From Chromera velia (lineage: Eukaryota; Sar; Chromeraceae), in the NCBI GenBank assembly GCA_018398765.1, contig JAHBMJ010004016.1, positions 34,933 to 84,774 on the forward strand: 49,842 bases of DNA, written 5' to 3'. Every line of letters starts with the position of its first letter. Positions within the stretch are counted from its first letter, which is position 1. The notes below the pieces were generated by a model that saw only the letters and a program-made list of their open reading frames with translations, had not been told where the DNA came from and searched no databases. Both the position numbers and the translations under genes were made by a program. Of this stretch, positions 11,134 to 20,958 are shown one piece after another.

Positions 11134-13146
11134 CTCATGCATGCGTCGCCCGCTCTATCGGGAGGGACGCCCGGACTCTCTCTCGCTCTGGCCGCCGCAG
11201 TCTCTCTCTCGTGCCTCAATCGGCAACTTGAACACCCCGGTCCCCGACCTCCCTCCCTCTCTCCCCCGGCCCCTCACTCAGACATCTCGATGGATCCAAA
11301 AGCATCCATCCATACATCCGAGGCTCAGCCTGCGCGCAGACATACTCCGCAGACACGGAGGTGGATGGGAGGGAGGGGGAGGGGGGGGGGAAGGCAATTC
11401 AACATCGGTGAGCGCTAACTGAGAACTGGGAACTGAGAAGGAACTCCAGTGGGACTCTGCAAAAGAAAAACTCTATCGCTCGCAGTCTGTTGCCCTGAGA
11501 TGTGTCCGGTCTCCACATGGTGCATGCTTCCCCGTGAGCCCCACACATGCAGCCCTGAAGCATCCATCAGCCCCCACCCCCATCCCCCTCATGCAGTCAT
11601 ACACATACACACGCACGCACAACCGCACAGCTCTACACCCATTCATGGTCACTCCCTTCCCCCTCATGCAATGAGAGCACACGAACACGCCCTCATGCGT
11701 GCATCCCAAAATCCCCTTTGTCAACACACACTGACACCGACGTCCACCAATCCCCTACCTCACCCTCACGAGCACTCACATACATACGCAGACGTTCACA
11801 AATCCCCCAACCCACCCTCATGCGCCCTCACATACAGACACAGACGTTCACAAATCCCCCAACCCACCCTCATGCGCCCTCACATACATACACAGACGTC
11901 CGTACATCACCCACCCAACACTCACGCGCACTCACATACATACACAGACGTTCACAAATCCCCCAACCCACCCTCATGCGCCCTCAGATACAGACACAGA
12001 CGTTCACAAATCCCCCAACCCACCCTCATGCGCCCTCACATACAGACACAGACGTTCACAAATCCCCCAACCCACCCTCATGCGCCCTCACATACAGACA
12101 CAGACGTCCGTACATCACCCACCCAACACTCACGCGCACTCACATACATACACAGGCGTTCACAAATCCCCCAACCCACCTTCATGCGCCCTCACATACA
12201 TACACAGACGTCCATACATCACCCACCACACCCTCATGCGCCCTCACATCATTTCTCCGTGGAGGAAAAAAGCGTTGACCTGAAACGGCGTGTCGATTTT
12301 TAGTTTTCGAGCAGCACACTCAAAGGAGATGGACAGGATTACGTGAAATACACAAAGAGGGCCTGGAATGCAGATTCCCTCCCTGCGAGGAAGAGGGGAC
12401 ACCCCAGACTCTGTTCTTCTTGCAGAACCGAGAGTATGAGGGGATCCTCTCTCTTCTCAACACGGGTAGTCGTGACTTCTTCTCCGAAAAGGCGTTTCTG
12501 TTTCCGAATATCCAGCTTCTGTGCACACTTTCGATGACTTTCCGGAGGATCTGAAAGACTGATGCACTTTAGTTTTCTGCTGAGAGCACAGCTGAGACCC
12601 GATGTGAGTGGGTTGAGGATCGACACAAAGAATCGCATGGGCATTTTTGGGTTGGAGACGCCCACATTGAACGCGTGCATGTCGCTAAGCCCCATGCATG
12701 CAAATTTCGCTTTCCGGGCCATTCGCGCGTGCGTCAGATGGGCCGGCCGTCTATACATGTCTATACGGCGTTCCGTCTACACGATGCATGACAGTGGATC
12801 TACGATAGATCTACGTGCCCGACTTGGTCTTTCCCTTGAACCGACTAGCAGCACAAAATGATGATTGAGGCCAGGTTTGGTATCACAGAAGGATGCGTGC
12901 TGTGCGAACGCCTCGCCCTACAGGTCAGACTACTCATTGCCAAGCCTTTCGGCCAATTTGCCCTACTTCGAGTGGATTTTTCAATTTGCCAGTCTGACAA
13001 GTGACCTCAGAGAGAACGTCGCGAGTCCGGACGATCCTCCGTCCAGCTCCAGCGAAGCAAGTATTTGGTATAGAAGACGGGAACGGAAGGTATAAGAGGA
13101 TCGTGCGTGCTTTAATTCGTCGGGTGCAGTAGCTCAGCTCTGCACC
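11134..13146. other. Kinase 5' region/intergenic; no confident exon
   Basis: Apart from the minisatellite at 11772-12248, this stretch holds G/C-rich and A/G-rich low-complexity DNA. A minus-strand open stretch at about 12565-12325 (QILRKVIESVHRSW...) lacks recognisable family motifs. A 48-codon plus ORF starts with ATG at 12861. Neither is supported enough to call. Confidence 0.4.
11772..12248. repeat. 52-bp minisatellite, about nine units
   Basis: Tandem copies of a 52-bp unit containing TTCACAAATCCCCCAACCCA and CCTCATGCGCCCT. Two unit variants differ in the middle (ACAAATCCCCCAACC versus ACATCACCCACCCAACA) and alternate in blocks, giving a higher-order structure. Because 52 is not a multiple of three, each reading frame cycles through all three translations. 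Overlapping plus-strand ORFs of up to 284 codons result, but they are artefacts of the repeat. Confidence 0.9.
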
Positions 13147-14307
13147 ATGCGGAGAGTGGGCCAAGGTGATAGACGTGCTGGGGAGACGGAAGCCGCACCG
13201 GCGTCCGCACGAGCCCATACGAAGGCCTTCGGCAGCACAGCGCCAGGCAGCAAACCGGTTTACGTTGTCTGGAGACCGCTGCTGGCTTTTCACCTCGTTG
13301 TGGCGTTCCTGTTTGCATTTTCGGTGCTTTGGGGTGTTCGGTCTTATGAAGTGAAGTATAGGACCAACAGAGACAAAAAGCTAATTACTCTTCAGGCCGG
13401 GAAAGTGGCGGATTTTTTCTACGCGTCTCCATCCGTCTCTTCGTCTCCATCATCACCGACGGAGGATGGGGGGAGGGCAGAGGGAGGGGGGGAGGCAGAT
13501 CCTGCATTGATGCTTTCTGAGGAAGCAGGAGGGACAGGAAGCGGGGCGGACGCGCGGAGGGTGCCCGTGTCATGTCCCGCTGTGCCGTCTCTTTTTTCAA
13601 GTGGGCCGTGCTATATCGGGCGTAAATTGTTCTACGGACTCCTGATGAGTGGGTCCTCCATGGTCTCAACTCACATGATTGCGTTTGCTTCCTGTCTGGT
13701 GGCAATGCTTCTTTCCCCCTTCAAGCCTGTCGAGCAATTCGAAAAGGCGATGCCGCAGCTGAAGAGCAAAAATGAGTATTACATTGGTCTCCGCATCTTT
13801 GCATTTGCCCGTCTCCTCTCTTACTGCCTGCTCGCAATTTTTCGAATTTTGATACTTTATCGAACTTTTGGCTTCCTTGAAAAGGTCCTGATGCATAAGG
13901 GGCATGATTTCTCTGACCACATCGTCTTGTTCTACATGCACCTGTTCATTGCAACAACGGAATGTTGGGTCCAGATGAGCATAGATGGGTTTTTCTCGTT
14001 CAGGGTAGAAGTTTCCAAACCTGGACAAACACTCGTCGAAAGCATCAGCAATCTGCCCCTCAGGTTTTCGATGTTTCACCTTCTCCTTGAGGTTTGTGTG
14101 ATGAACTTTTTGGCCTTCAAGACGGCGGCCAACTTTCATACTCCGTCAGAGACCATCATGGGGCTGATTGTCGGACTCATAGGCATTGGGGGGGGGGCGG
14201 GGATGATTGTGTTTGCTCTGCTTCACACTGGGTTTTGGCGCTCTTTTTTTTATGCTTTTAACCAGCGGGTAGAGCAGAGGTGGGCTTTCTTTGATGAGAG
14301 TGGTTAG
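13147..14307 (+). CDS. Polytopic membrane protein, family unknown
   Basis: A single-exon ORF of 386 codons from ATG (context CACCATG) to TAG. The function is not recognised. About six hydrophobic segments are visible: near residues 45-65 (LLAFHLVVAFLFAFSVLW), 160-185 (MVSTHMIAFASCLVAMLL), 215-240 (LLSYCLLAIFRILILY), 255-275 (IVLFYMHLFIATTECW), 305-322 (FHLLLEVCVMNFLAF) and 337-358 (LIVGLIGIGGGAGMIVFALL). A hydrophilic Ser/Pro/Gly/Glu-rich loop of about 65 residues follows the first segment and contains low-complexity sequence. The N-terminus is basic and disordered. The lack of introns contrasts with every other complete gene here. The 3' flank starts with A/G-rich low-complexity sequence about 10 nt after the stop. 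It may be a lineage-specific transporter-like or scaffold protein. Confidence 0.75.
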   Translation: MRRVGQGDRRAGETEAAPASARAHTKAFGSTAPGSKPVYVVWRPLLAFHLVVAFLFAFSVLWGVRSYEVKYRTNRDKKLITLQAGKVADFFYASPSVSSSPSSPTEDGGRAEGGGEADPALMLSEEAGGTGSGADARRVPVSCPAVPSLFSSGPCYIGRKLFYGLLMSGSSMVSTHMIAFASCLVAMLLSPFKPVEQFEKAMPQLKSKNEYYIGLRIFAFARLLSYCLLAIFRILILYRTFGFLEKVLMHKGHDFSDHIVLFYMHLFIATTECWVQMSIDGFFSFRVEVSKPGQTLVESISNLPLRFSMFHLLLEVCVMNFLAFKTAANFHTPSETIMGLIVGLIGIGGGAGMIVFALLHTGFWRSFFYAFNQRVEQRWAFFDESG

Positions 14308-14707
14308 AAGGAACAAAGGAGGGAGGGCGGAGAGGACGGGGCGTGCGTCGGTTGGTTGTATAGTCTGGATGGATGGGCAGGGGTGAATGAGAGAGAGAGA
14401 GAGAGAGAAAGAAAGAGAGAGAGAAGAAAATGAATTCAGGGAGGGAAGAGGTTTATTTAGTGACTGCATGGGATTGGGGGATCCATCCGGCACCTTCCCT
14501 CCTTCCTTCCTGCCAGTGCAGTCGTTCAGGTGATGCATTGAATTCTTTTGTCTCGATCGTCTGTTGCGGGTCCTTCTTTTCGACCCCTCTTCTCAGAGAG
14601 TTGTTTGTGTAAATTGAGAGACAAGAGAGGAGGAAATGGGAAGGGGTCCTGTCACGTCCTTGTCTGTTCGCTTGTCCCTCTTTTTTTTTTTCTGTCTTCC
14701 TTCCTTC

Positions 14708-14738
<31 letters not shown>

Positions 14739-14900
14739 TCCACCCATCTGTCTGTCTGTCTTTCTGACCATCTACCCGAAATAAGACAACAACGAGAAAG
14801 AGGGCAAAAGACTTATTTTGCTTGTCGTTAGGTTTGTCTGTCTGACTCATCGCATTCATCACCTGTGAGCAAAAGGTCCACAGCATTATGCCTCTCCGTC
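14308..14900. repeat. Low-complexity flank with (AG)n and (TTTC)n
   Basis: (AG)n at 14390-14423 and (TTTC)n then (GTCT)n at 14696-14765. No coding signal was seen. Confidence 0.7.
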
Positions 14901-15840
14901 TGTCTGCCGTCCTTTTCTCATTCTTTATAGGATTCTTGCGTCTGATTGATCCATTGACTAGCTGGTTGATCAGTTTCGATGGTCGGACTTATTTTATGAA
15001 CTTGTATGCCTCAGATAATAATAATTTTTGGCTGAGAGCGTACTATATAGTAATTAAGCTGCCAGTGTACCTGAGTCCTGGGTTTATAAAAATTATAAAT
15101 TCGATTCACGATTCAAGTTGATCGCTTAAATTTCAATGCATTGAAATCGATTTAACTTGAATAGTGGTTTGAGCCCTTGCATGTAGTTAAATGATTTAGC
15201 AAATGATAAAACTAGTGATCGACGAACAGTTTTTATTAAATACAGTCAGCCTTATACAGTAAAAATAAACAATTTAATTATTATTATTTTCTAGCGATTT
15301 CTTGATCTGCATATTAAACTTTATTTAGTTACTTTCGATGTTACTTTGTGCCGATCTATTAAACAGTAAAATTGTGATTAAATTTTATATTATTATGGAG
15401 GATTTAATTGCCTTTCGCTTACTCCCGCCCCAATGCCAACTGTCAGACGTACAGCTCTGCAGGCTGCAGCTTTTAATAAGCCTTCTATGGAAAGCGCCTC
15501 TAGAAGGATCACTAGACGGATCACAGCTTCCCAACCACCAGTCTAACCGGCCCGGACACGCAGGTGTAGCGTATTATAGCTAGTGCCAGTGACATTACTA
15601 CACTGTTGTTTAAAATATTGTTCAACACATTCTTTAAAAATACAGTTTAGATATCACTTCTGATGATGAACTAATTTTTTTCATAGGTGAGCCTTAGCGT
15701 ACGTTAATTAAGGTTCAAGTTATTTTGCCTCAGTAGCCTGAGAGCTTTTAATGGCTCGTTGGCTTCAACCCTAGTAGCTTTATAGAACCGAAACAATTCA
15801 ATTTAATTTGAATGCTAACTATCTGACTTTTGGGCTCAGG
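14901..15840. repeat. AT-rich island, probable transposon remnant
   Basis: AT-rich, microsatellite-free DNA with sharp edges, like the islands at 2641-3400, 37560-38450 and 47400-48520. It lies downstream (minus sense) of the LINE-like C-terminal fragment at 16186-16644, so it may be that element's 3' region. No gene was seen. Confidence 0.45.
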
Positions 15841-15894
15841 CTAAATTTCTGAAGATGAAGAAAAACTAGATCGAAGAAAAAAGGAAAAAAAGAA

Positions 15895-16182
15895 GGAATT
15901 AGAGAAGGAAGAAAGGAAGGAAGGACTCGGAAGGAAGGAAGGGAGGAAGGGAGGAAGGAAGGAAGGAAGGAAGGACGGACGGACGGACGGAAATAGGAAA
16001 GGACGGAAAAAGGGAAGTGCCAGTGCCCCTGTGCATCCATGCATTGGGACGCCTTGGCGGCACGCAACAGAAGGAAGGAATGAATGAATGAATGAAGGAA
16101 GGAAAGAAGGAAGGAAAGGAAGAAGGAAGGAAGGAAGGAAGGAAGGAAAGAAGGAAGGAAGGAAGGAAGGAAGGAAGGAACA
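15895..16182. repeat. (GGAA)n/(GAAG)n microsatellite arrays
   Basis: Long purine-rich GGAA and GAAG arrays in two blocks (15905-15985 and 16069-16180), separated by about 80 bp of unique sequence. The Pro-Ser-Phe ORFs on the minus strand are repeat translations. Confidence 0.9.
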
Positions 16183-16185
16183 TGA

Positions 16186-16700
16186 CTACATGGAGCGCGT
16201 AACAGTCGCTGCAAAGTTTCGGTGTGAGTGATAGAGCCACAAACGGGATAAATCAAATGCCAAATGGCTTGATTCATTCGTAGATGCCAGTGGAAGTACA
16301 TGCTGCAGTATGTAAGTGCGATCTGGGCGGTTCAAATCTTCTGTTTCAGTGCAGCGTGTTGCCGCTTTGTAGGCCTGGCTAGTTGCGGTTTTGATTTCTT
16401 GTTCAATATTTACAGCGTATCCACCCAGCTGAACTCTGTCCCCCCTGTTTTGCTTCACCTCTCCGATCCCTCTTCTTGATCCGCCCCTTTCCCTGCCATC
16501 GTCCTCTTTCCCTCTCATGCCTTCACTGTTCGATTTGTTGTCTTGTCGCCTAGCTTCCTCGTTGCAAGGCAGACAGAAAAAGAAGTGATGCATGCTCTCT
16601 GTTTCATCTCGCCCTTTGTGCATATCTAGTGTCGCCTCGATCACTTTGCCTGGCGACTCCTCGATCCCCTTTGATGCCCCTCCCAGTCCAGCCCTCCCAC
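16186..16700 (-). pseudogene. LINE-like C-terminal fragment (tentative)
   Basis: An open minus frame reads ATLDMHKGRDETESMHHFFF then CLPCNEEARRQ, followed by charged sequence. The ESMHHFFFCLP pattern resembles the H-x4-C half of the CCHC knuckle after the reverse transcriptase in many non-LTR retrotransposons (typically ETVEHFLLxCP). The first Cys pair is not evident. This fits the LINE debris elsewhere in the window, but the similarity is short and the call is weak. Confidence 0.35.
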
Positions 16701-17062
16701 TCGTCTAGCTCCCTCTCTTTGTATTGTGTGACCGGCCTGCCTTCGTTTCTTTCGTTCCTTCATTGCATTTTGGTGCGTTCGTACACACAGGCAGACAAAG
16801 AGAGAGAGAGAGAGAGATCCAACCGGCTGTACGGACGCTTTTGCCTCGTCCTGTCACCCTGATACCTCCTTTGCGGGGCTTTTCCTTCCCCTTTCCTTCT
16901 CAACAGAATGGCTGCCCCTCATCCGACAAGTGCATGGGGTGTTTCTATGGAGTCACTGGAATAAACTTTGCAAGCAGACGATGGAACAAACGAAAGTATG
17001 TAGGTGATCACACTCTCTCTCATGCATGCAGACCTCTTTCTTCCCTTCTTCTGGTAGATACA

Positions 17063-18767
17063 TTACTGGAGCCCCCCGGCTCCCCCATGCAGGAAACTTC
17101 CCCCCTCGTCCTCTTCCTCATCTGCGTTCCTGGGTCTGGAGAGGGCGTGCACTGCGGCATAGACGCGGGGCAATGCGGAGACCATGGAGGTGCCGAAGGG
17201 GGACTCTGGGTGGAGGACGGAGTTGCGAACGTCAAGAACAGAGAAAAACATTTGGTGCGGCTTGTTCCTCTGAAGATGAACGTGCTGCTGCTGTTGGGAC
17301 CTTCTCAGTCGCCGGGTAGCTGTGGCTGTGTGGGGGGCTGTCAATGAGAGGGAAGGAGAGGAGACGCTGCCTCGCAACTTTCCAGCAGGAGCTGTGCGGA
17401 CTCTGTCGGAAGAGAAAAAGGGGTGCGCAGGAGGGGAAGTGGGGGCCTGATTTTGTCCGTGGGTGGGGGAGCGAGTTGAGGTGTAAAGAATATGTAGTTG
17501 TTCGTTGTCTGCTGAAGTTGCACTTGGCGGCTTCGCCTGATTGGAGGATGCTGCCGCACTCCCCTCGCTTGTACCTCCGATTGAAGTTCTCTGTTTGTTT
17601 TGTGAGGGTCCATTTGCTTCTCTTCGGTGAATGGAACTTGAAGAAGAAATGGAATTTGTTATTTGAAGAGGATCGGAAGACAGCGGGCCAGCGGCAGAAG
17701 TACTGGGCCTCTCTGCCATCAGTTTCTTCCGGGTCTGCTTCATCCGAGCTCTCTGCACTTTTTCCCTGCTCTTCTCAAGATTCGCCAACTGCACCGCGTC
17801 CTCCTCACAAGCTTTGTTTAGTGCCTTGGTCAGATCCGTCAGTCTGGACTTCTCGTGCACTCGGGTGACCCCCCCCTCATCGACGGGACTGCCCACCAGA
17901 GGACCGTCGGGGCCCGTGTTCAGATACCGAGAGACGAACTTGGGATGAGGATCGAGGCCGCCGCTGCCTTGGAAGAGGCTCATGACGGATTTGGATCGCC
18001 TGGCTTTGCTTCCTGTGTGCCTGTGTTTGGTTTTGCTCGCTGTGGGTGACATGTGAGGATGATGAGAATGAGAGTGCGTGTGGGTGTAAAAGTTTTCTCC
18101 CGCCCAGTTAATCGGAACTGGAAGTGACTGGTCAGTGGCAGGGTCTGCCAGGGGTCTTGCCATGATTCCCTTTCTCTCTGGGATGAAGCAAAGGGGGGGT
18201 TCCACAATTGCCGCTGGGGGGAAAGGCTGTATTGGTAGAGCCGGGGCGGCCTGGTGGAATTTGGAGGTCGAGGGGGGACCCACAATCGAGTACCACTCTT
18301 TGCCTTCGTGTGCAGTGCCGGCAGCGCACGTGCCTGCATACAGACAGACAGGCAGGCATATAATCAGAAAAGGGGTCTACACAGAAAGCCGACTCATTGA
18401 TGAAGTCGTTCAGAATTATTCGCTCTGGCCGGAGCAAACCAACGCTGCATGCTCCCAGTGGTTGGCTAGACCGTCACAAGTTGGGCCCGCGAGAAGGAAC
18501 AGAGAGAAGGGGGGAGGGCAGAGAGAAGGGGAGAGAGAGAGAGTCAGGCAGGCAGGCAGGCAGCCTCCGCAACTCGCGGCAACAAGAGAGAGAGGGGGAA
18601 AGGAGGGAAAGCGAGACCACAGATCTTTCTTGACTGCCTCTTCACCGAGAAAAAGCAAAACAAGAAGAGCAGAGCAAACGAACGAAACTCCTTGCAGATC
18701 CACAAACCTTGATTGCAAGTTCGCGCAAACTGGAAAGAGCTGTTGAAAGGACGGATCAACCCGGACC
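17063..18767 (-). CDS. Unknown low-complexity protein, at least three exons
   Basis: No recognised family. Minus-strand exons are 18767-18708 (VRVDPSFQQLFPVCANLQS), 18444-18383 (VGLLRPERIILNDFINESAF) and 18333-17063 (opens AGTAHEGKEWYSIVGPP). Junction phases 2 and 1 agree, and the donors (GTTTGT, GTGTAG) and acceptors (GCATGCAG, TATGCAG) are acceptable. The last exon is an uninterrupted 1271 nt. It contains a His/Ser stretch (THTHSHSHHPH), a segment SLFQGSGGLDPHPKFVSRYL that looks folded, and a basic helix (LANLEKSREKVQRARMKQTR). Ser-, Pro- and Gln-rich disordered regions follow, then a C-terminus with HQMFFSVLDVRNSVLHPE and an acidic DEEEDEGG. The first listed exon begins in phase 2, so at least one 5' exon is unseen. 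About 464 residues are visible. Confidence 0.65.
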
Positions 18768-19656
18768 CTGCAACAGAGGAGACGAGAGGAGAGGAGAGGA
18801 GAGGAGAGGAGAGGAGACAAGAAAGGAATTCAAAAAGAACAGATCGAGGCAAGTTTCACGTAAGTTGAAAAGATCAAGACAGTGCTTTCCGAGAGGACAT
18901 CGGGCTTCCTTTGGTAAAACAGAACAGGTACTGCGAATCACACCACTATGATGCATGGAAGAGAATGAATGAATGAATGAGCTTCATTCAACTGACGCAC
19001 CGGTGAACGCCATCGCACACAATATCGAAAACAACAGCAAGTCCCAAGATGAGTATGTGGGTTTTGGTCTTCTTCCCTTCTCTTCTCTTCTCAGCTCTTG
19101 TCGTCTCCGTACCCCAGACCAACCGGTTCTTTCCTTCTTTCCCTTCTCCTTCTACTAGCGGCGCTGGCTCTGTCGCCACAATTCAACAATTCCCTCCACC
19201 CCCTTTTCCATTCCGTCCGCTTCCTTTGCACTTACAGGCATCTCTTCCTGCTCTTCATGACGAATCACGCCCCACTAAACAGGGCTGACCTTCGCCCCCA
19301 CAGTCTGTCTATCTGTATGATACAGTCGCAGCATCCTCACCACCCAAACTCACTCTGCCAAATGCATTGCTGTTCCCTTCGATATATATATGCACGCACA
19401 CAGGCAGGTACACTCTCAGTAAAGGATTCAGCATTCTGGTGCTGTTGGGTCAAATAATTTCAATCCAAGTATTCCTTATTTGTTCGTTTTCTCCTGCCTC
19501 CCCGAGACTCCGGTTTACTTACATTGGCCATTTCCGGTCGTGTCGCACTGAAAAAAACAACGGGAACAAACTTGGCTAATGACTTACGCTTCCTTACTTG
19601 GTGACGATGGACGCACGATGCCAACCCGACTGTGTATGAATACGCATGCACCACAA
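18768..19656. other. Intergenic/5' region of unknown gene
   Basis: Contains (GGAGA)n at 18777-18816 and pyrimidine-rich DNA. A plus ORF at 19049-19288 begins with a hydrophobic signal-like stretch but is proline-rich and sits in pyrimidine tracts; it is not called. Confidence 0.4.
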
Positions 19657-19827
19657 TCAATACGGCAACGGACTTATTCTTGGGTGCGTCTGGTAGTATC
19701 GGAATATTTTCGCGACATCCGCTGGCTTTGTATACTTCTGTCCGAAGGCTGCTGCAATTTCCTTCTCGATCTGCTCCATGTACGCCCGGTTGGCGGGTTC
19801 CGAGATGATGGGCATCTGGGAAGTCAT
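19657..19827 (-). CDS. Small ORF, 56 residues, function unknown
   Basis: ATG at 19827 to TGA at 19657. The product starts MTSQMPIISEPANRAYMEQI and continues with a charged, probably helical stretch (EKEIAAAFGQKYTKPADVAK), ending RISPLPY. The amino-acid composition is balanced, and the sequence shows no microsatellite character, unlike nearly all random ORFs here. The ATG context (ATCATGA) is neutral. It could be a complete small protein or the last coding exon of a gene starting further upstream. A CGGT repeat run lies just 5' of it (19837-19862). No family is recognised with confidence. Confidence 0.45.
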   Translation of the reverse strand: MTSQMPIISEPANRAYMEQIEKEIAAAFGQKYTKPADVAKIFRYYQTHPRISPLPY

Positions 19828-20958
19828 GATGGTGACTCGGTCGGTCGGTCGGTCGGTCGGTCACCAGCCTTTTGTCAATTGGATACGCGCCTACCGTTTG
19901 TCTGTGTCTCTGTGCGATTCGAGGATTCTCCGGTTTGAAAGAAAACAGCGGATCGAGCCCGAAGACTGCTTGGCACTTGAATGGGCTTGTTCCTTTCTCA
20001 AGTGTGGGTAGGTGCTTGGTTTCACCCTCTGTTAATTTGGCAGATTTGTCTCCCTTCAAACTCGCATGTCATCGATCAGGGATGGTTGCGGTGCCTTTTT
20101 TCCTCTCTCTTTCCACTCATGCAGACAGAGGGGACACTTGTCACGTATTTGTACCTTCTGGATGCTCGAGATTCGATCTTAATGGAATCCTGATTGAACA
20201 AAGGGATCACAAAGTTATAACATGAATATAGCAATATCTGTACGTATATATCGCTAAAAAATATGTATCAATACAATGATACATGCATGCAAAAAATATA
20301 CGCATGCAGTCTACGTGCTAAATGGTATTGCATGGCGACAATTCGTGCACGTGCCGCTCCACAGTGACCGAGCTCCGTGCGAACATATACACCGGCCCCG
20401 GCCCATGCATGCGTCTTTTGGGCCGCGCCGGCCGCGCCGCGGCCCCGAACGGAAGGAAGGCACCTTTTGGAGACGCCTCTTCAAGCAGATATAGCACGCC
20501 ATTCTCGAAACGACTCGATCACGGTGGTTGCATAAGTACGGGGGAAACTGGTGACGGCAGTCAGTGACATAAACGGAAAAGGCAGTTTAGTTCCGAAGGG
20601 TGTCGTTTCGGGCGGCTCCGGTGCTGAGATTTGTTCCGTGTCAATTTCTCGAGCCTCTCTACCTCAGTCGAGTCACGTAGCTGACCTGTCCAAGCTTCCC
20701 CGCTGCTGTCCGCCATGCCGGGGCCTGACCTCATTCCCATGTCAGTCAGCACGCGTGTGGCCGTGTCGATGCGAAATGGTGTATGCGTTGTGATGCTTGC
20801 GCTGTCCGTCACCCAAGCCAGTCTGTCTGTCTGCTTGTCTGACCTATCTTTCGCGAAATATCTGTCTGCGTTGCTGTATACATTTGGATAAAGACACGTC
20901 TCTGCATGTCTGTACGTGTTCCGTTGTGTATGCTGTCGACAGCACTGGTGTGATCTGC
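19828..20958. other. Intergenic, upstream of PEPC
   Basis: Includes (CGGT)n at 19837-19862, a short AT-rich patch around 20220-20290 and a CG-rich patch at 20395-20450 (GGCCGCGCCGGCCGCGCCG type). No promoter element can be assigned with confidence. The region nearest the first PEPC exon is GT/CT-rich. Confidence 0.4.

Noticed and set aside
11772..12248. CRISPR-like array
   Set aside because: Units are contiguous 52-bp tandem repeats without spacers, in a eukaryotic context.
12325..12760. Minus-strand open stretches of about 140 codons
   Set aside because: No family motifs and no phase-compatible link to the kinase gene; left unassigned.
12861..13007. 48-codon plus ORF before the membrane protein
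   Set aside because: Composition is plausible, but there is no further support, and it may be leader or UTR sequence.
16320..16360. tRNA T-loop-like GGTTCAAATC
   Set aside because: No matching acceptor stem or anticodon arm around it.
19049..19288. ORF with signal-peptide-like start
   Set aside because: It sits in pyrimidine-rich DNA, and the remainder is proline-rich low complexity.
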